Source: Spirochaetales bacterium
GTDB lineage: Bacteria > Spirochaetota > Spirochaetia > DSM-27196 > PWMO01
NCBI GenBank assembly: GCA_007123465.1
Contig: SKLB01000220.1
Coordinates: 1-6,326 of the forward strand
DNA length: 6,326 bases
Reading direction: 5' to 3'
How positions within the stretch are numbered: the first letter of the stretch is position 1; each line of letters starts with the position of its first letter. Positions 5,788-6,326 of the stretch are shown in pieces. The translations under genes and the position numbers were made by a program. The notes beneath the pieces were generated by a model. The model saw nothing but the letters and a program-made list of their open reading frames with translations, had not been told where the DNA came from and made no database searches.

Positions 5788-6326
5788 ATGGACGTAATAC
5801 CGGCGAACATCAATCAGACAGCAAAGCGCGTTCTGGCACGAATCAGCACGTGGCCGACGATATATTTCTCTATTGGACTGCTTGTTGTGTTTGTAGTTCT
5901 GTTCACAACAGGGAGCCGCGGCTTTCTCTCAGCGTATAATCTGAGCAGTATATTGGGATCGGCCTCAATTCTGTTTGCCGTGGGCGCTGGAGTAACATGG
6001 GCAATTGCAACCGGGGGAATCGATCTCTCTATCGGTGGGCTGATGTCGCTGGTCTCGGTCATCTTCATTGTGATGGTTGGCACAATCGGATATTGGGCGT
6101 TTGTGCTCTGCCTCCTGGTGGGTGTTATCGGGGGCTTTACCAATGGCGTCATCCTGGCGCGAGTGCGCATACCGTCGTTCATCGTTACCCTCGGGATGGG
6201 CGGAATCTTCACCAGTATGGCATATCTGATCTCGCCACGAGCGCTTTCTGCTCCCGCACACACATTTCCTGTGCTGGAGCTTGTTAACGGCTCGACTCTG
6301 GGAGTGCGCAACATCTATATCATCGC
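5788..6326 (+). CDS. Sugar ABC transporter permease (BPD_transp_2 family), second subunit, cut at the window end
   Basis: An open frame from ATG 5788 runs past the right edge (179 complete residues; family members are usually about 320-350). GGAGAGG (5778-5784) serves as ribosome site, 14 nt after the ATPase stop. The protein starts with about 23 mostly polar residues and then a first membrane span (about 25-41). Family landmarks are GGIDLSIGG (76-84), TNGVILARVRIPSFIVTLG (118-136) and the following hydrophobic GGIFTSMAYLIS (138-149). It keeps the consensus Gly in GGIDLSIG, unlike the first permease, and the two sequences are clearly different, so they are not a recent duplication. It should be the second channel subunit of the importer. 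The missing 3' part may be followed by further genes of the operon, possibly enzymes that would identify the substrate. Confidence 0.92.
   Translation, partial: MDVIPANINQTAKRVLARISTWPTIYFSIGLLVVFVVLFTTGSRGFLSAYNLSSILGSASILFAVGAGVTWAIATGGIDLSIGGLMSLVSVIFIVMVGTIGYWAFVLCLLVGVIGGFTNGVILARVRIPSFIVTLGMGGIFTSMAYLISPRALSAPAHTFPVLELVNGSTLGVRNIYII

Noticed and set aside
5814..6314. 166-codon minus-strand open frame at the right end
   Set aside because: It is antisense to the second permease, whose GGIDLSIG and RIPSFIVTLG motifs establish the real frame.
1..6326. Mobile elements, CRISPR arrays, tRNA or rRNA genes, phage genes
   Set aside because: I saw no tandem repeat arrays, terminal inverted repeats, transposase motifs or structured RNA gene signatures.

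Overview
The window holds a complete carbohydrate-type ABC importer operon, apart from the cut end of its last gene, preceded by its probable ROK-family regulator. All recognisable genes lie on the + strand. The organism is probably a spirochaete (Spirochaetaceae-like). That rests mainly on the substrate-binding protein leader, which ends in AFA-GGRAEA and resembles the 'FA-(N)G-x-(K/A)EA' junctions common in spirochaetal binding proteins. The moderately high GC content and strong AGGAGG-type ribosome sites fit but do not prove it.

Layout. Bases 3-239 are the GC-rich 3' end of a gene I do not recognise. Bases 240-474 are intergenic and carry a small hairpin, then an AT-rich 17-bp motif next to a promoter. 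Bases 475-1803 encode a ROK (NagC/XylR-type) transcription factor. The short gap after it carries an identical copy of the 17-bp motif, again just upstream of a -35 element. Next come a periplasmic sugar-binding protein (1972-3036), a 130-nt gap with a strong 14-bp hairpin, a first permease (3167-4234), a double-domain RbsA/MglA-type ATPase (4247-5773) and a second permease cut by the window end (5788 onward).

How it works together (inference from families). The binding protein captures a sugar or sugar-like compound in the periplasm. The two different permeases probably form a heterodimeric channel, and the fused ATPase drives import. The ROK protein probably senses the ligand or a derivative and controls both its own gene and the transport operon through the duplicated 17-bp motif. 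The substrate cannot be read from the sequence, and no catabolic enzyme lies in the window to suggest it.

Nothing here is clearly a new kind of system. The most informative details are the duplicated operator, the loss of kinase-type catalytic residues in the ROK protein, the strongly asymmetric ATPase with His in place of the second-domain Walker B Glu, and the hairpin separating binding-protein and membrane-component genes.
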